The notes: a model not told the origin generated them from the letters alone. Positions 1 to 9,355 are shown, numbered from the stretch's first letter. The stretch is 64,000 nucleotides of DNA from Acidobacteriota bacterium (GCA_016196035.1 JACPYM010000022.1:1-64000); one strand, 5' to 3'. Translations and numbers: made by a program.

Positions 1-141
1 ATTCTGGGTACGGTAATCAACTTCAACGCCAGTGCGAATGCACAAGCGAACGCCTTCAACGGTGGCCGCAACATGCACAAGCTGACGTTGACGACGGGCA
101 CGACCACCGTGACCCTGCCGGTCTTCCCACCGAGCTGCTAG
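1..141 (+). CDS. C-terminal fragment of a giant secreted protein (shared C-terminal module)
   Basis: The window opens inside an ORF that reads in frame 1 for 46 codons to a TAG at 139-141. The fragment ends with ILGTVINFN, then a GGRNMHKL motif, then PVFPPSC before the stop. The same ending closes two other proteins in this window, the giant proteins at 27249-31901 and 32062-36525, which have ILGAVINRN or IFGATINRN, GHNLHKL or GHNLHKI, and PVFPVTCQ or PVFPPTC. It is therefore very likely the end of a third paralogue of those secreted proteins. The function of the module is unknown. A strong terminator follows 22 bases after the stop. Confidence 0.8.
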   Translation: MLGTVINFNASANAQANAFNGGRNMHKLTLTTGTTTVTLPVFPPSC

Positions 142-163
142 CGCAAAGGCGATGGCCAAATCT

Positions 164-191
164 AAAAGGGGCGAGCAATCGCCCCTTTTTT
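164..191 (+). terminator. Rho-independent terminator
   Basis: GGGGCGA (168-174) pairs perfectly with TCGCCCC (179-185) around a GCAA loop. An A-tract precedes the stem and six T follow it at 186-191. It ends the transcript of the giant secreted protein whose 3' end opens the window. Confidence 0.85.
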
Positions 192-243
192 CTTTCCCTA
201 TGCCTACAGCGCTAACTTAAATTATCTCCACAGGCATTCCTAT

Positions 244-1881
244 ATGAACCAACCGAAAAGTTCTTCGCTACAATCGGGGATAGCGCTCAAAGTGTTTGGC
301 GTTATTCTGCTTACAGCGTTTGTGGTCTATCCGCAAAACACGCCGGAGTCAGAAGTACAAAGCAGTATCCGTAAAGAGGGTTTGGAAAGATCGCAAATCA
401 TGCGCACGCTGCATTTTCTGACAGATGTGTATGGACCGCGCTTAACCGGTTCTCCCAATTTGAAAGCAGCCGGCGAGTGGGCGATTAAGCAAATGCAGAG
501 TTGGGAGCTGGAAAATGGACATCTAGAACCCTGGGACTTTGGCCACACAGGCTGGCTCAATGAACGGGCTGCCGGCCACGTGCTTTCCCCCTTCAAAGAG
601 CCGCTTGTTTTTGAGACGTTAGCCTGGACGCCCAGCACGAATGGCGCCATTACGGGCCAGGCTTATCATTTGGTTCCTCCTGATTCACCTACCGAAGACG
701 ACCTGAAGGCATTCCTGGAATCACAAAAGGAAAAAGTTAAGGGGAAAATGGTGCTGGTGGGAAAGCACATCCTTATCCCGGTCAGTTTTGATCCGCAAAA
801 TAAACGCACTGAGGATGCGCGTGCCAAAGAAATGTATAGCGGTAATGCGCCCGCCGGGCCGCCCGTCGGATTTAGACAACAGCAACAACAGGCCCCACAA
901 CCGGGACAAGCGCGCAAGCTCTCAGGGCGCGAGGTCAATCAACGCGTCGGTGAATGGCTGGCACAAAACGGCGCGTTGCTGATGTTGACCGATACGGCGG
1001 TGGAAGGGCGCATGGAACAGCGCCGCGTGCGCGCCTTCAACAATCGCAATTTTGACCCGGATAAATTCCCGCCTGCCGTTGTCTTGAGCAATGAGGATTA
1101 TGGGCGCATCACGCGCGTGATGGCGGATGGCGCGCCGGTCGAACTGGAATTCAACATCGTCAACCGGCTCTACCCGGAGGGCAAAACCGCCTATAACACG
1201 GTGGCGGAAATTCCCGGCTCGGACAAAAAAGATGAAGTGATCATGCTCGGCGGGCACCTGGATTCATGGCATTCAGCGACTGGCGCGACAGACAACGCCA
1301 TCGGCTGCACGATCATGATGGAAGCGGCGCGTATCCTCAAAGCCATTGGCGTCAAGCCACGCCGCACCATTCGTGTGGCTCTTTGGAGCGGCGAAGAGCA
1401 AGGCTTGCTTGGTTCGCAAGCTTACGTCAAAGAGCATTTCGGCTCAGTTGAAAATCCGAAACCGGACTTCGCCAAATTCGGGGGCTACTTCAACATTGAT
1501 TCCGGCACGGGCCGCCCGCGCGGTTTTGGCGTGTTTGGCCCGCCAGAGGCCGCCGAAGTGCTGCACAAGGCGCTCACGGGCTTTGAAGATTTGGGCTTTT
1601 ACGGCGCCCGCGCCTCTGGCAGCCGTTCGCTGGGCGGGTCTGACAATACTTCGTTTAGCAATGCCGGCCTGCCGGGCATTGGGGCGCAACAAGACCCCAT
1701 CGAATACTTCAACATCACCTGGCATACCAATCAGGACACCTACGAACGCATTGTCGAAGACGATGTCAAAAAGGCTGCCGTGGTGATTGCGGCGGCGGTG
1801 TACCACTTGGCGATGCGCGATGAATTGCTGCCGCGCTTTAGCAAAGAACAAATGCCGCCTGTGCCTGCTAGCCGCAACTAA
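244..1881 (+). CDS. M28 family zinc metallopeptidase, secreted
   Basis: The 545-residue product has an N-terminal hydrophobic segment at about residues 15-30 (signal peptide or anchor), so the enzyme probably acts outside the cytoplasm. The C-terminal half carries the M28 di-zinc set: H338 in GGHLDS, D350 in GATDNA, E384/E385 in SGEEQGL, D419 in NIDSG and H494 in WHTNQD. All five ligand positions are present, so it should be an active aminopeptidase or carboxypeptidase. A Gln/Pro-rich stretch near residues 213-222 sits in the insert before the catalytic domain, where a PA-like region would be expected. No clear Shine-Dalgarno precedes the ATG. It stands alone between two terminators. The substrate cannot be told from sequence. 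Confidence 0.9.
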   Translation: MNQPKSSSLQSGIALKVFGVILLTAFVVYPQNTPESEVQSSIRKEGLERSQIMRTLHFLTDVYGPRLTGSPNLKAAGEWAIKQMQSWELENGHLEPWDFGHTGWLNERAAGHVLSPFKEPLVFETLAWTPSTNGAITGQAYHLVPPDSPTEDDLKAFLESQKEKVKGKMVLVGKHILIPVSFDPQNKRTEDARAKEMYSGNAPAGPPVGFRQQQQQAPQPGQARKLSGREVNQRVGEWLAQNGALLMLTDTAVEGRMEQRRVRAFNNRNFDPDKFPPAVVLSNEDYGRITRVMADGAPVELEFNIVNRLYPEGKTAYNTVAEIPGSDKKDEVIMLGGHLDSWHSATGATDNAIGCTIMMEAARILKAIGVKPRRTIRVALWSGEEQGLLGSQAYVKEHFGSVENPKPDFAKFGGYFNIDSGTGRPRGFGVFGPPEAAEVLHKALTGFEDLGFYGARASGSRSLGGSDNTSFSNAGLPGIGAQQDPIEYFNITWHTNQDTYERIVEDDVKKAAVVIAAAVYHLAMRDELLPRFSKEQMPPVPASRN

Positions 1882-1892
1882 CAAAACACCAT

Positions 1893-1942
1893 AAGCAAAG
1901 CGGCGCGCAGGTGAATGCACTTCCCTGCGCGCCGCTTTGCTT
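1893..1942. terminator. Bidirectional terminator between convergent genes
   Basis: A perfect 19-bp inverted repeat has arms at 1893-1911 and 1924-1942 with a 12-base loop. Its left flank is A-rich and its right flank T-rich. It lies between the convergent M28 peptidase and thiS genes and can serve both strands. Confidence 0.8.
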
Positions 1943-1982
1943 TTCGCTTCTCCTCGTAGTCGCCAATTCCCCGTAGCGCTCC

Positions 1983-2210
1983 TTAGCCGCCACCCACAAA
2001 ATGCACAATCTCCAGTTTGTCTCCCTGGCGTAATACAGTCTCGTGCCAACGCGGGCGCGGCACGATGTCCAGGTTCAATTCAATCGCCAGGCGCTCTTGC
2101 GCCAAGCCTAACTGGACGATGAATGCATTTAGCGTAGCCTCGGCGGCGATGCGTTGCGGTTCGCCGTTGACTTGAATTTCGATGCTGTTTTCAAGCGTTG
2201 CTGCTTCCAC
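1983..2210 (-). CDS. thiS: ThiS sulfur-carrier protein
   Basis: This 75-residue ubiquitin-fold protein ends in FVGGG, the glycine tail that ThiS-family carriers use as a thiocarboxylate in thiazole (thiamine) synthesis. It also shows the family features of an N-terminal 'IQVNGEPQ' strand, 'DIVPRPRW' and 'LRQGDKLEIVHFVGGG'. The likely start is a GTG at 2208-2210 that overlaps the TAG stop of the M20 gene by one base (TAGTG), which implies translational coupling. The usual partners thiG, thiF and thiO are not nearby. MoaD-like carriers share the fold, but the R-x-x-W block and tail favour ThiS. Confidence 0.85.
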   Translation of the reverse strand: MEAATLENSIEIQVNGEPQRIAAEATLNAFIVQLGLAQERLAIELNLDIVPRPRWHETVLRQGDKLEIVHFVGGG

Positions 2211-3529
2211 TACTGGCCGCCTCCTTTCACCGCTTCCCGATCCAGGTAATCGAGCAGGACGTTCGCCATCGCGCGCACGCCAATGACCAGGCTTTCCTCA
2301 TCCGCATCAAATTCCGGCGTATGAATCATTCCGGTAATCCCTTTGGCCTTGTTGCCGACGCCCAAAAAGTAAAAGAAGCCCGGAATGACTTTCTGATACA
2401 TCGAGAAATCCTCCGCGCCCATCTGCGGTTTCGGTTCAGAGAGGTTGGCTTCGCCCAGCACGCGGCGCAAGGTCGGCAAGGTGGCGGCCACCAGCTTCGG
2501 ATCGTTGTACGTCACCGGATTGCCCACACCCACAAATTCCAGTTCGTAGCTTGCGCCGTAAGCTGAGGTAATGCCCTGCAAGGTTTGTTTCATCTGCGCG
2601 ATGGCCTGCGCGCGCACGTCTTCGCTCAGTGTGCGCAGCGTGCCTTCCAGCTTCACTTCGTCAGCAATGATGTTGAAGCGATTGCCGCCGTGAATGCTGC
2701 CGAGCGTAAGCACGAGCGGTTCTTGTGTATTGATGCGGCGGCTGCGAATCGTTTGCAAGGCGGTGACGCATTCGGCAGCAACGACCACTGTGTCAATGCC
2801 GTCGTGCGGATAAGCGCCGTGCACTTTTTTGCCACGCACCGTGATGGTGAAACGATCTGATGACGCCATCGCCGAGCCAATGTTGTAACCGACTTGGCCG
2901 ACCTGGATATTCGGCATCACGTGCAAGCCAAAGATCGCCGAGGGGCGCGGATTTTCAAGCGCGCCTTCATCAATCATCAACCGCGCGCCGCCTTTCTCGC
3001 CTGCGGGCGGGCCTTCTTCGGCAGGCTGGAAGATGAACTTGATCGTGCCATGAATCTGATCACGCATCTTGCTCAGAACTTCAGCCACGCCGAGTTGCAC
3101 GGTCATGTGAACATCGTGGCCGCAAGCGTGTTTGACGCCGTCATTACGCGATTTATAGGGCACATCCAGCGTTTCCTGAATCGGCAGCGCGTCCATATCA
3201 GCGCGCACGGCGACGACATCGCCCGCCAATTTACCTTTGAGCAACGCGACTACGCCATAACGGCCCACGCCGGTTTTGACCTCGTCCAACCCCAGGGCGC
3301 GCAGCCTCTCGGCCACGACGCGCGCGGTGCGTTCTTCGCGGTTGGAAAGTTCGGGGTGGATATGAAAATCGCGGCGTTGCGCAATTAAGGCGGGGCGCAA
3401 TTGTTCGGCGGCCTGTGCTAGCGCATCAGCCCGTTTGTCGGCTGACACAGACTGTGCGCCCACGCGCTGCCAACGCCAGGCAACGACGGCCAAGACCAAC
3501 ACGAGCGCCATTGCAGCTTTGTTTTTCAT
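2210..3529 (-). CDS. M20 family amidohydrolase/peptidase, exported
   Basis: The 439-residue protein has a signal peptide (MKNKAAMALVLVLAVVAW..GAQS), which suggests a periplasmic location. The M20D signature is complete: C136 and H138 in HACGHDVH, E172 in PAEEGPP, H203 in GLHVMP and H403 in MIHTPEF. The dimerisation ('lid') domain lies at about residues 215-335. Members hydrolyse N-acyl amino acids, hippurate or auxin conjugates; the substrate here is not evident. The start is an ATG with GGAG 7 bases upstream. The gene is followed without a gap by thiS, so the two form a coupled pair, although no metabolic link between them is obvious. Confidence 0.9.
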   Translation of the reverse strand: MKNKAAMALVLVLAVVAWRWQRVGAQSVSADKRADALAQAAEQLRPALIAQRRDFHIHPELSNREERTARVVAERLRALGLDEVKTGVGRYGVVALLKGKLAGDVVAVRADMDALPIQETLDVPYKSRNDGVKHACGHDVHMTVQLGVAEVLSKMRDQIHGTIKFIFQPAEEGPPAGEKGGARLMIDEGALENPRPSAIFGLHVMPNIQVGQVGYNIGSAMASSDRFTITVRGKKVHGAYPHDGIDTVVVAAECVTALQTIRSRRINTQEPLVLTLGSIHGGNRFNIIADEVKLEGTLRTLSEDVRAQAIAQMKQTLQGITSAYGASYELEFVGVGNPVTYNDPKLVAATLPTLRRVLGEANLSEPKPQMGAEDFSMYQKVIPGFFYFLGVGNKAKGITGMIHTPEFDADEESLVIGVRAMANVLLDYLDREAVKGGGQ

Positions 3530-3580
3530 CAGAATCTCCGCTGGATCAGATTGGATATTTCAGGTGAACGGTGGCTGCAC

Positions 3581-3608
3581 AGTACAAAAGATTGCCGCAC
3601 ACGGTCAA
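3581..3608 (-). promoter_or_regulatory. Candidate promoter of the M20-thiS pair
   Basis: On the minus strand TTGACC (3603-3608) is followed, 16 bases later, by TGTACT (3581-3586). It lies about 50 bases before the M20 ATG and downstream of the intrinsic terminator at 3647-3686, so the M20 gene need not depend on transcription from further upstream. Pattern match only. Confidence 0.35.
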
Positions 3609-3639
3609 CACAGCTAGGCCGCCGAACGTTGTTGACGCA

Positions 3640-3860
3640 TTCAGGCAAAAAAAAGCGTGAACAGGACTCACGACCTGCTCACGCTTGTAACTGTCATCGC
3701 GTTAGAAATAACCCTGGGCGTCTTTCAATCAACGCCCCCGACAGGAGATGGTGAACACAATTGCTTGCGTTCACCAAACTGTTTACAAGTGCTATGCCGC
3801 GCTGCCGCTTTCAGCAGGCTTTAACCATGGGGCGCTTGGCTAACCAACCCAAGCGACAAG
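3640..3860 (-). ncRNA. Candidate structured RNA ending in an intrinsic terminator
   Basis: The minus strand contains a series of helices. Read in transcription order they are: GCTTGG/CCAAGC (3834-3854), an outer pairing of CTTGTAAAC with GTTACAAG (3781-3789 with 3684-3691), GGTGAAC/GTTCACC (3750-3775), and GGGCGT/ACGCCC (3716-3737) extended by a CCT/AGG clamp. Last comes a 13-bp terminator stem with one G-T mismatch (3653-3665/3674-3686) followed by eight T. The outer helix and the terminator arm compete for 3684-3686. This could be an independent small RNA or an attenuating leader of the M20-thiS operon. I recognised no known riboswitch, 6S, RNase P or SRP consensus. No convincing promoter was found for it. 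Confidence 0.35.
3647..3686 (-). terminator. Rho-independent terminator, minus strand
   Basis: The arms at 3653-3665 and 3674-3686 pair over 13 bp with one mismatch, and the eight A at 3647-3654 give a U-tract on the minus strand. No protein-coding gene lies directly upstream on this strand, which is why a non-coding transcript is suspected. Confidence 0.65.
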
Positions 3861-4190
3861 GCAAATCACAGCAGAATTGAGCTTGCGTCATTTTTGGCGG
3901 CATTGCACTGGCCTTGGCTGCCTGCCTAAATCAACCAAGTTCGCTTTGGCAGCCTCAATCACTCGACATAAGGGTTTCTTTGTGTTGTCGCATGCCGCCA
4001 CACCGCTGTCGTGGAATGTCTCACCTCGCCTCGCAGTGGTTGGGGCTAGGGCTAGGCTTTTCCGGGGGACGCCCGTCAAAGTTTTGCGCCCACGCCGCCA
4101 CAACCTGTTTGGCGATGGTCGCGCCGCCTGTTTTCCCTGGTATCGCAAACGCGCGCAAAACTTCTTTTGGTAAATAATTCGGAACCAAAC

Positions 4191-4256
4191 GTTCAGAGTT
4201 CACGCTTCAGCCTGTTTGCGGGCCGCCACGCACACGCTGAAGCGTGAACTCTGAAC
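4191..4256. repeat. Perfect 21-bp inverted repeat
   Basis: The arms 4191-4211 (GTTCAGAGTTCACGCTTCAG plus C) and 4236-4256 are exact reverse complements around a 24-base GC-rich loop. There is no T-tract, so it is not a typical terminator. It belongs to the large set of intergenic palindromes in this window. Confidence 0.8.
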
Positions 4257-4318
4257 TGCCGTCACCGAAAATTTACAGAAAGCAAAACTTTGACGCACAC
4301 CCTCTCCGGGGCACTCTA

Positions 4319-4347
4319 TTGACAGCCCGCGCGTGGCTGATTAATTA
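4319..4347 (+). promoter_or_regulatory. Candidate promoter of the giant secreted protein gene
   Basis: A perfect TTGACA (4319-4324) is followed after 17 bases by TAATTA (4342-4347). It lies about 175 bases before the ATG at 4521, so the mRNA would carry a long leader. Pattern match only. Confidence 0.45.
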
Positions 4348-4520
4348 TTGCGTCCGGCGCGAACCAGCAATCCCATTCAATCTTTAGTGCAAGCTCGTCG
4401 CAATGTGCAACGCAGGCGCGTTGGCAGGCGCAGCAGTGAAGCAAGCCCCATCCGCTGCGTTTCTTTTATTCTCTTCCAGCTTGTCGCGTTTTCCTGTTGG
4501 ACTTCTTTCGGAGTTAAGTG

Positions 4521-7500
4521 ATGCCCCTGTCCGGCCCCCAATTTCGTTCGCCAGGCTTCCACCGCCGCACGTTATGGTTAGGGTTCTTTGTTTTGAGCGT
4601 CTTGTGCATGCTGTTGGTGCTGGGGCCTGCCTTCTCTTCGCTGGCGCAACGCCGCGTGATGCGCCGGGCGGAAAGCGACCCAAAGCGCAAACCCGCGCCG
4701 CCTGCGCGTGCTGCCGGCAACCTGCGCAACCTGCTGCCCCAGCAGAAACTCGCTCCTGACGGTTCGCTCCTCGGCGAAACCTGGACGGGCGCGGAAGCTG
4801 TCAGCGAATCCACGGCGGAAATTATGGAGCGCGAACGGCAACGCGCCGCGCTGCCGCAACGCCAGGAACCCATAAACGAACTCGAACACGCGCGCCCCAA
4901 TCGCCAAAACCTGCCGCAAAATCCGAATGCTTTGCCCGGCGAACAATGGCCGCCGTTGAGCGCCGAGGAAACCAAGCAACTCGCGCCGGCGCGCCATCTC
5001 GTCGCCGCGCCGGCTGCGCCTCAACCCGTCACGCTCAACTTCACCGGCGCCACGCTGGCCGATTCCGGAGCCTTTCCGCCCGACTCAATGGGCGCCGTCG
5101 GGCCGACGCAATTTCTGCTGGTCATCAATGGGCGCATCCGCGTGTTTGACAAAAATACCGGCGCGGTGGGGCCGCTCGATGCCGACACCAATACGTTTTT
5201 CAACTCGGTCAGAGCGAATGCGACAGTCTCTGATCCGCGCGTGCGTTATGACCGGCTGTCGTCGCGCTGGTTTGTCGTGATGATCAACGTTCCGGCGTCG
5301 CTGGCCAACAACAGCATTCTGCTGGCTGTCAGCGATAGCGCGACGATTACGCCGAATACGGTGTGGCGCTTCTTCGGCTTCCAACAGCAACAACCCGCTA
5401 CGTCAGGCGACTCAGGTTGTTTTTCCGATTACCCGACGCTGGGCATTGACGCACAGGCGCTTTACATCGGGACGGATCAATTTTGCGGCGTTGATTTCGC
5501 TGGCACAGCCGCCTTTGTCATTCGCAAATCTTCGGTGCTCTTTACCGGCCCGCTGGTGGTCACGGCCTTTCGCAATTTGACGGGCACGCCCGATGGGCCG
5601 GGCCTTTATACGCCGCAGGGCGTGGACAATTACGACCCAGCCGCGACTGAAGGCTATTTCATCGGCGCGGATAACTCGACGCTGGGCCGTTTGGCCGTGC
5701 GGCGCGTTAGCAACCCGGGCGGCACACCGACGCTGTCGGCAAACATCTTCGTCAACGTGCTCTCGACCTCGGTGCCGCTTAAGATTCGCCACGCGGGCAA
5801 CAATAACGGCACGAATGGCTTTCTCGATTCGATTGACGACCGGTTGTATGCCGCGCACATGCGCAATGGCCGCTTGTGGACGGCGCACAACATCGCCGTC
5901 ACCAACACCGGCTCTACTGAAGGCAATCGCACGCGCACGGCAGCGCGTTGGTATGAACTCAGCGATTTGAACACCGACACGCCCAAGCCGGTGCAAGCCG
6001 GAACGCTCTTTGCCGAAAGCGCGACGAATAGTTTTAACGACCGCAACTATTTCATGCCTTCGATTGTGGTTTCAGGCCAGGGCCACGCGGCGCTGGGCGC
6101 ATCCAGCGCTGGCGCGAACGAAGCAGCCAATGCCGTGACCGCTGGACGGCTGGCGAGCGATCCGCGCGGTGCTCTGCGCGCGCCGGTGCTGCTGACCAAT
6201 TCCAGCGCGGCCTACAATCCCGCGCGGAATACGGGCAATGATGATGGCTTCCGGCGCTGGGGCGATTACTCCTACACCAGCGTAGACCCCTGCGATGACA
6301 TGACGCTGTGGACGATTCAGGAATTTTGCAACGCGACCGATTCCTGGGGCGTGCAGATCGCCCGCTTACAAGCGCCGCCGCCCGCCACACCCGCTGGCGT
6401 CAATCCGCCCAGTGTGCCCGCCGGTTTGGCTTCGACGACGATCACCGTCACCGGCATTGCGGCGAATGGCGCGGGCTTTTTCGATCCGGGCACGGGCTTC
6501 AATTGCCGTTTGCAAGCCCAGGTCAGCGGCGGCGTCACCGTCAGCGCGGTAAGTTATGTCAACCCGGCCACGGTGCGCCTGACGATCTCAACGACCAATG
6601 CCAGCACGGGTTTGAAGAACATCACCATCATCAACCCCGACGGTCAGAGCATCACCGCGAATAACCTGCTGACGGTCGGCAATTGCGCCTATACCGTCGC
6701 GCCAACGCAGCAAAGCTTCACCGCGGCGGGCGGTAATAGCTCGGTCACTGTGACGGCGGCGGCTGGTTGCGGCTGGACGGCGGTCAGCAACGATGCGTTT
6801 ATCACAGTCACTTCAACAAATCCTAGCAGCGGCAATGGCACGGTCACTTACACCGTCGCCCCGACGGTCGCGGGCGCGCGCAGCGGCACGCTGACGATTG
6901 CGGGACAGACCGTGACGATCACGCAAAACGCGGGCGCGGGTTGCAACTTCACGCTCGCGCCCGGCAATGCCCAATTCAAAGCCGGTGGCGGTTATGGCAC
7001 ATTCAACGTCAGCACGCCGGTGGATTGTGTCTGGACAGCGGGCACGGCGAGTTCGTTTGTGAACCTGCTGTTCAGCACCGCCGGGCAAGGCAATGGCGCG
7101 GTCAATTTTTATGTCGCGCCGAACGCCACGCCCATCGCGCGCACCGCGACCATTGCGGCGGGCGGCCAGAACTTCAACCTGACGCAGGAAGCCGCGCCGC
7201 TCGAAATCGCCGTGGATGATGGTTCGTTGGAAACCGCGACCGGTTTGGGCGCGGGCGGCACCTCGGTACGTGTCAATCGGCTGACGCCGCCGTTTTATCC
7301 GGCGACGGTGGGCGCGGTGGCGATTTATTTTCCCGACGCGCTCGGCGTCAACGTGGGCGATCCGTTCACCCTGCTGGCCGGGGCAAATTTGGATGGCGAT
7401 GAAAATCTGGACGGCACGCCGTTTCAGGAAACCGCCGTCACAGTCAAGGCGCTGGGTGATTTCAACGTTTATACCCTGAGCACGCCGTTGACGATCAACA

Positions 7501-9341
7501 GCGGCGATTTCGTGCTGGGCATGCGCTTGAACCACGCGGAAGGTGTGCGGCCCTTCGCGCGTGACACCACGCTGCCCTCGCGCCGCCGTTCGTATCGGCA
7601 AGTAGACGGTGCGACGGCGTTTCAATTGATTGACGACCCGCCCGTCAATACGCCCGGCAATTACGGCATCCGCGCGCAACTGATTCGCCCGGCCAAACTG
7701 CTGGTCAAAGGCGGTGCAGTACTGACGGCGGAAAGCTGTTTGCCCGCCAACGGCGTGATTGATCCCGGCGAAACCGTCACTGTCAACCTGACGGTGCAAA
7801 ACAACGGTTCGAGCAGCACCGATAACTTAAGCGCCGCGTTGCAACCGACCGGCGGCGTGACGACGGCGGGCGTGACGCAAAGTTTCGGCGCGATTGCACC
7901 AGGTTCGGCGGTCACGCGCCCCTTCACCTTTGTCGCGGCGGGCAATTGCGGCAACACGCTGACGCTGACGGTCAACCTCAGCGATGCGGGGCAATCTTTG
8001 GGCACGCAAAGTTACAACTTCAGGTTGGGCGCGCCAGCTGCCAACAGCTCGACCTTCAAATTTACCGGGCCGCCCGCCGCCATTCCCGACGGCGACGCGC
8101 GCGGGATTAACGTGACGATTCCAGTCAGCGGCTTCACCGGCCCGCTGGCGGATTTGAATGTGCGCTTTGACGGTTCGCAATGCACCACGGCGGCGGGCGC
8201 GACAACGGTCGGCCTCGCGCATGATTTCGTCGGCGATTTGGTCGTCAAATTGACTTCACCACAAGGCACCACCATCGTGCTGATGGATCGGCCCGGCAGT
8301 GCCGCCAATAGCGGGCGCAATTTCTGCCAAACAGTCTTGGATGACGACAGCGCCGGCGCCACTTCGATTCAGCAGATTTCGCCATTGCTCACCTCGCCGG
8401 TCGGGCCGCCCTATTCCAGCACCTTCAACCCCGCGAATCCGCTCGCCGCCTTTGACGGCGAAAACCCGAATGGCAACTGGACGCTCAATGTCGCCGATCT
8501 AAGCCCGGAAGACACCGGCACCGTGCGCGGCGTCTCGCTGGTCTTGAGCGGTTTTGCCTGTTGTCAGAGCGCGCAACCGCAATTCGCCTACGAAGGCGAT
8601 GTCGCCCCGCGACCCAACGGCAACGGCGCGGCGACCGCCGCCGATTGGACGATGCTGGGCCGCATGATTATGGGATTGGTCACGCCCACGCCCGGCAGTG
8701 AATTTCAACGTGCCGATTGCGCGCCGCGCGAAACGCTGGGCAATGGAGCATTGACAGCGGCGGATTTCACGCAAGCGGGCCGCTACGTCGCGGGCCTCGA
8801 TCCGCTGACGCCCGCAGGCGGGCCGCTCGCGCCCAATGTGCTGTTTGAAACACAGGCGCGTTATGTGGCGGAACCGGCGGCACCCGCGCTGACCATCCCC
8901 GCGCGCGGCCAAAGCACGCGCGGCTTCACACTCACGCTGGCGGCCACCGGCGCTGAAAATGCGCTGAGCACGACCTTGCGGTTTGATTCCACGCGCTGGC
9001 AATTCGTCGCAGCCACGACGCCGCAAGCCGCTACGTTACTCGTCAACGAAACTCGCACCGCAGATGGGTTGCTGGGATTGGTGCTCGCACTGCCCGCCAA
9101 TCAAACCTTCGCGGCGAGCCAGGTGGACGTGGTGCAACTGACGTTTCAAGCGCGCGCCGGACACAGCGCTGAACCGCTCACGTTGCAATTCTGCGATGAG
9201 GTCATCGGGCGTGAACTGGCGGATGTGCAGGCGCGTGTGTTGAAAGCTGGCAATGAATTTGGGCTTGGCGTAAGCTTCGCGCGCTTTACGCTGCCGGAAC
9301 GGCAATCTCGAAAACAACCGGCAGCGCGCTTACGACAGTAG
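4521..9341 (+). CDS. Giant secreted protein with BACON, P-domain, dockerin-like and cohesin-like modules
   Basis: The product has 1606 residues from the ATG at 4521, which has GGAG 7 bases upstream; a GTG at 4518 is the alternative. Order of modules: export signal with a hydrophobic segment at about 18-42; propeller-like region at about 173-616, related to the one in the protein at 32062-36525; IPT/TIG-like region at about 626-720; two BACON repeats at about 723-890; an undefined beta domain; an APHP/CARDB-like domain at about 1058-1170; a proprotein-convertase P-domain-like module at about 1173-1346; a dockerin-like pair of NGNGAATAADW / LGNGALTAADF loops at about 1356-1431; and a cohesin-like domain at about 1443-1583. 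No catalytic domain is recognised. It probably works in adhesion or surface assembly. It lacks the C-terminal module found in its neighbours. Confidence 0.8.
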   Translation: MPLSGPQFRSPGFHRRTLWLGFFVLSVLCMLLVLGPAFSSLAQRRVMRRAESDPKRKPAPPARAAGNLRNLLPQQKLAPDGSLLGETWTGAEAVSESTAEIMERERQRAALPQRQEPINELEHARPNRQNLPQNPNALPGEQWPPLSAEETKQLAPARHLVAAPAAPQPVTLNFTGATLADSGAFPPDSMGAVGPTQFLLVINGRIRVFDKNTGAVGPLDADTNTFFNSVRANATVSDPRVRYDRLSSRWFVVMINVPASLANNSILLAVSDSATITPNTVWRFFGFQQQQPATSGDSGCFSDYPTLGIDAQALYIGTDQFCGVDFAGTAAFVIRKSSVLFTGPLVVTAFRNLTGTPDGPGLYTPQGVDNYDPAATEGYFIGADNSTLGRLAVRRVSNPGGTPTLSANIFVNVLSTSVPLKIRHAGNNNGTNGFLDSIDDRLYAAHMRNGRLWTAHNIAVTNTGSTEGNRTRTAARWYELSDLNTDTPKPVQAGTLFAESATNSFNDRNYFMPSIVVSGQGHAALGASSAGANEAANAVTAGRLASDPRGALRAPVLLTNSSAAYNPARNTGNDDGFRRWGDYSYTSVDPCDDMTLWTIQEFCNATDSWGVQIARLQAPPPATPAGVNPPSVPAGLASTTITVTGIAANGAGFFDPGTGFNCRLQAQVSGGVTVSAVSYVNPATVRLTISTTNASTGLKNITIINPDGQSITANNLLTVGNCAYTVAPTQQSFTAAGGNSSVTVTAAAGCGWTAVSNDAFITVTSTNPSSGNGTVTYTVAPTVAGARSGTLTIAGQTVTITQNAGAGCNFTLAPGNAQFKAGGGYGTFNVSTPVDCVWTAGTASSFVNLLFSTAGQGNGAVNFYVAPNATPIARTATIAAGGQNFNLTQEAAPLEIAVDDGSLETATGLGAGGTSVRVNRLTPPFYPATVGAVAIYFPDALGVNVGDPFTLLAGANLDGDENLDGTPFQETAVTVKALGDFNVYTLSTPLTINSGDFVLGMRLNHAEGVRPFARDTTLPSRRRSYRQVDGATAFQLIDDPPVNTPGNYGIRAQLIRPAKLLVKGGAVLTAESCLPANGVIDPGETVTVNLTVQNNGSSSTDNLSAALQPTGGVTTAGVTQSFGAIAPGSAVTRPFTFVAAGNCGNTLTLTVNLSDAGQSLGTQSYNFRLGAPAANSSTFKFTGPPAAIPDGDARGINVTIPVSGFTGPLADLNVRFDGSQCTTAAGATTVGLAHDFVGDLVVKLTSPQGTTIVLMDRPGSAANSGRNFCQTVLDDDSAGATSIQQISPLLTSPVGPPYSSTFNPANPLAAFDGENPNGNWTLNVADLSPEDTGTVRGVSLVLSGFACCQSAQPQFAYEGDVAPRPNGNGAATAADWTMLGRMIMGLVTPTPGSEFQRADCAPRETLGNGALTAADFTQAGRYVAGLDPLTPAGGPLAPNVLFETQARYVAEPAAPALTIPARGQSTRGFTLTLAATGAENALSTTLRFDSTRWQFVAATTPQAATLLVNETRTADGLLGLVLALPANQTFAASQVDVVQLTFQARAGHSAEPLTLQFCDEVIGRELADVQARVLKAGNEFGLGVSFARFTLPERQSRKQPAARLRQ

Positions 9342-9355
9342 CGTGCAACACCCCG

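Larger units (their letters stand above)
3861..4520. other. Gene-free stretch before the giant gene
   Basis: About 660 bases without a credible gene. The short ORFs in all frames show no family resemblance and no ribosome-binding sites. Apart from the inverted repeat at 4191-4256 and a promoter-like pair at 4319-4347, nothing is seen. Confidence 0.5.

Noticed and set aside
3901-3960. SRP-RNA-like GGCAGCCAAGGC on the minus strand
   Set aside because: The diagnostic GGUCCGGAAGG loop and pairing of the SRP domain are missing.
6813-7799. 328-codon minus-strand ORF within the BACON-containing gene
   Set aside because: Arg-rich shadow frame without motifs, opposite clear domains.
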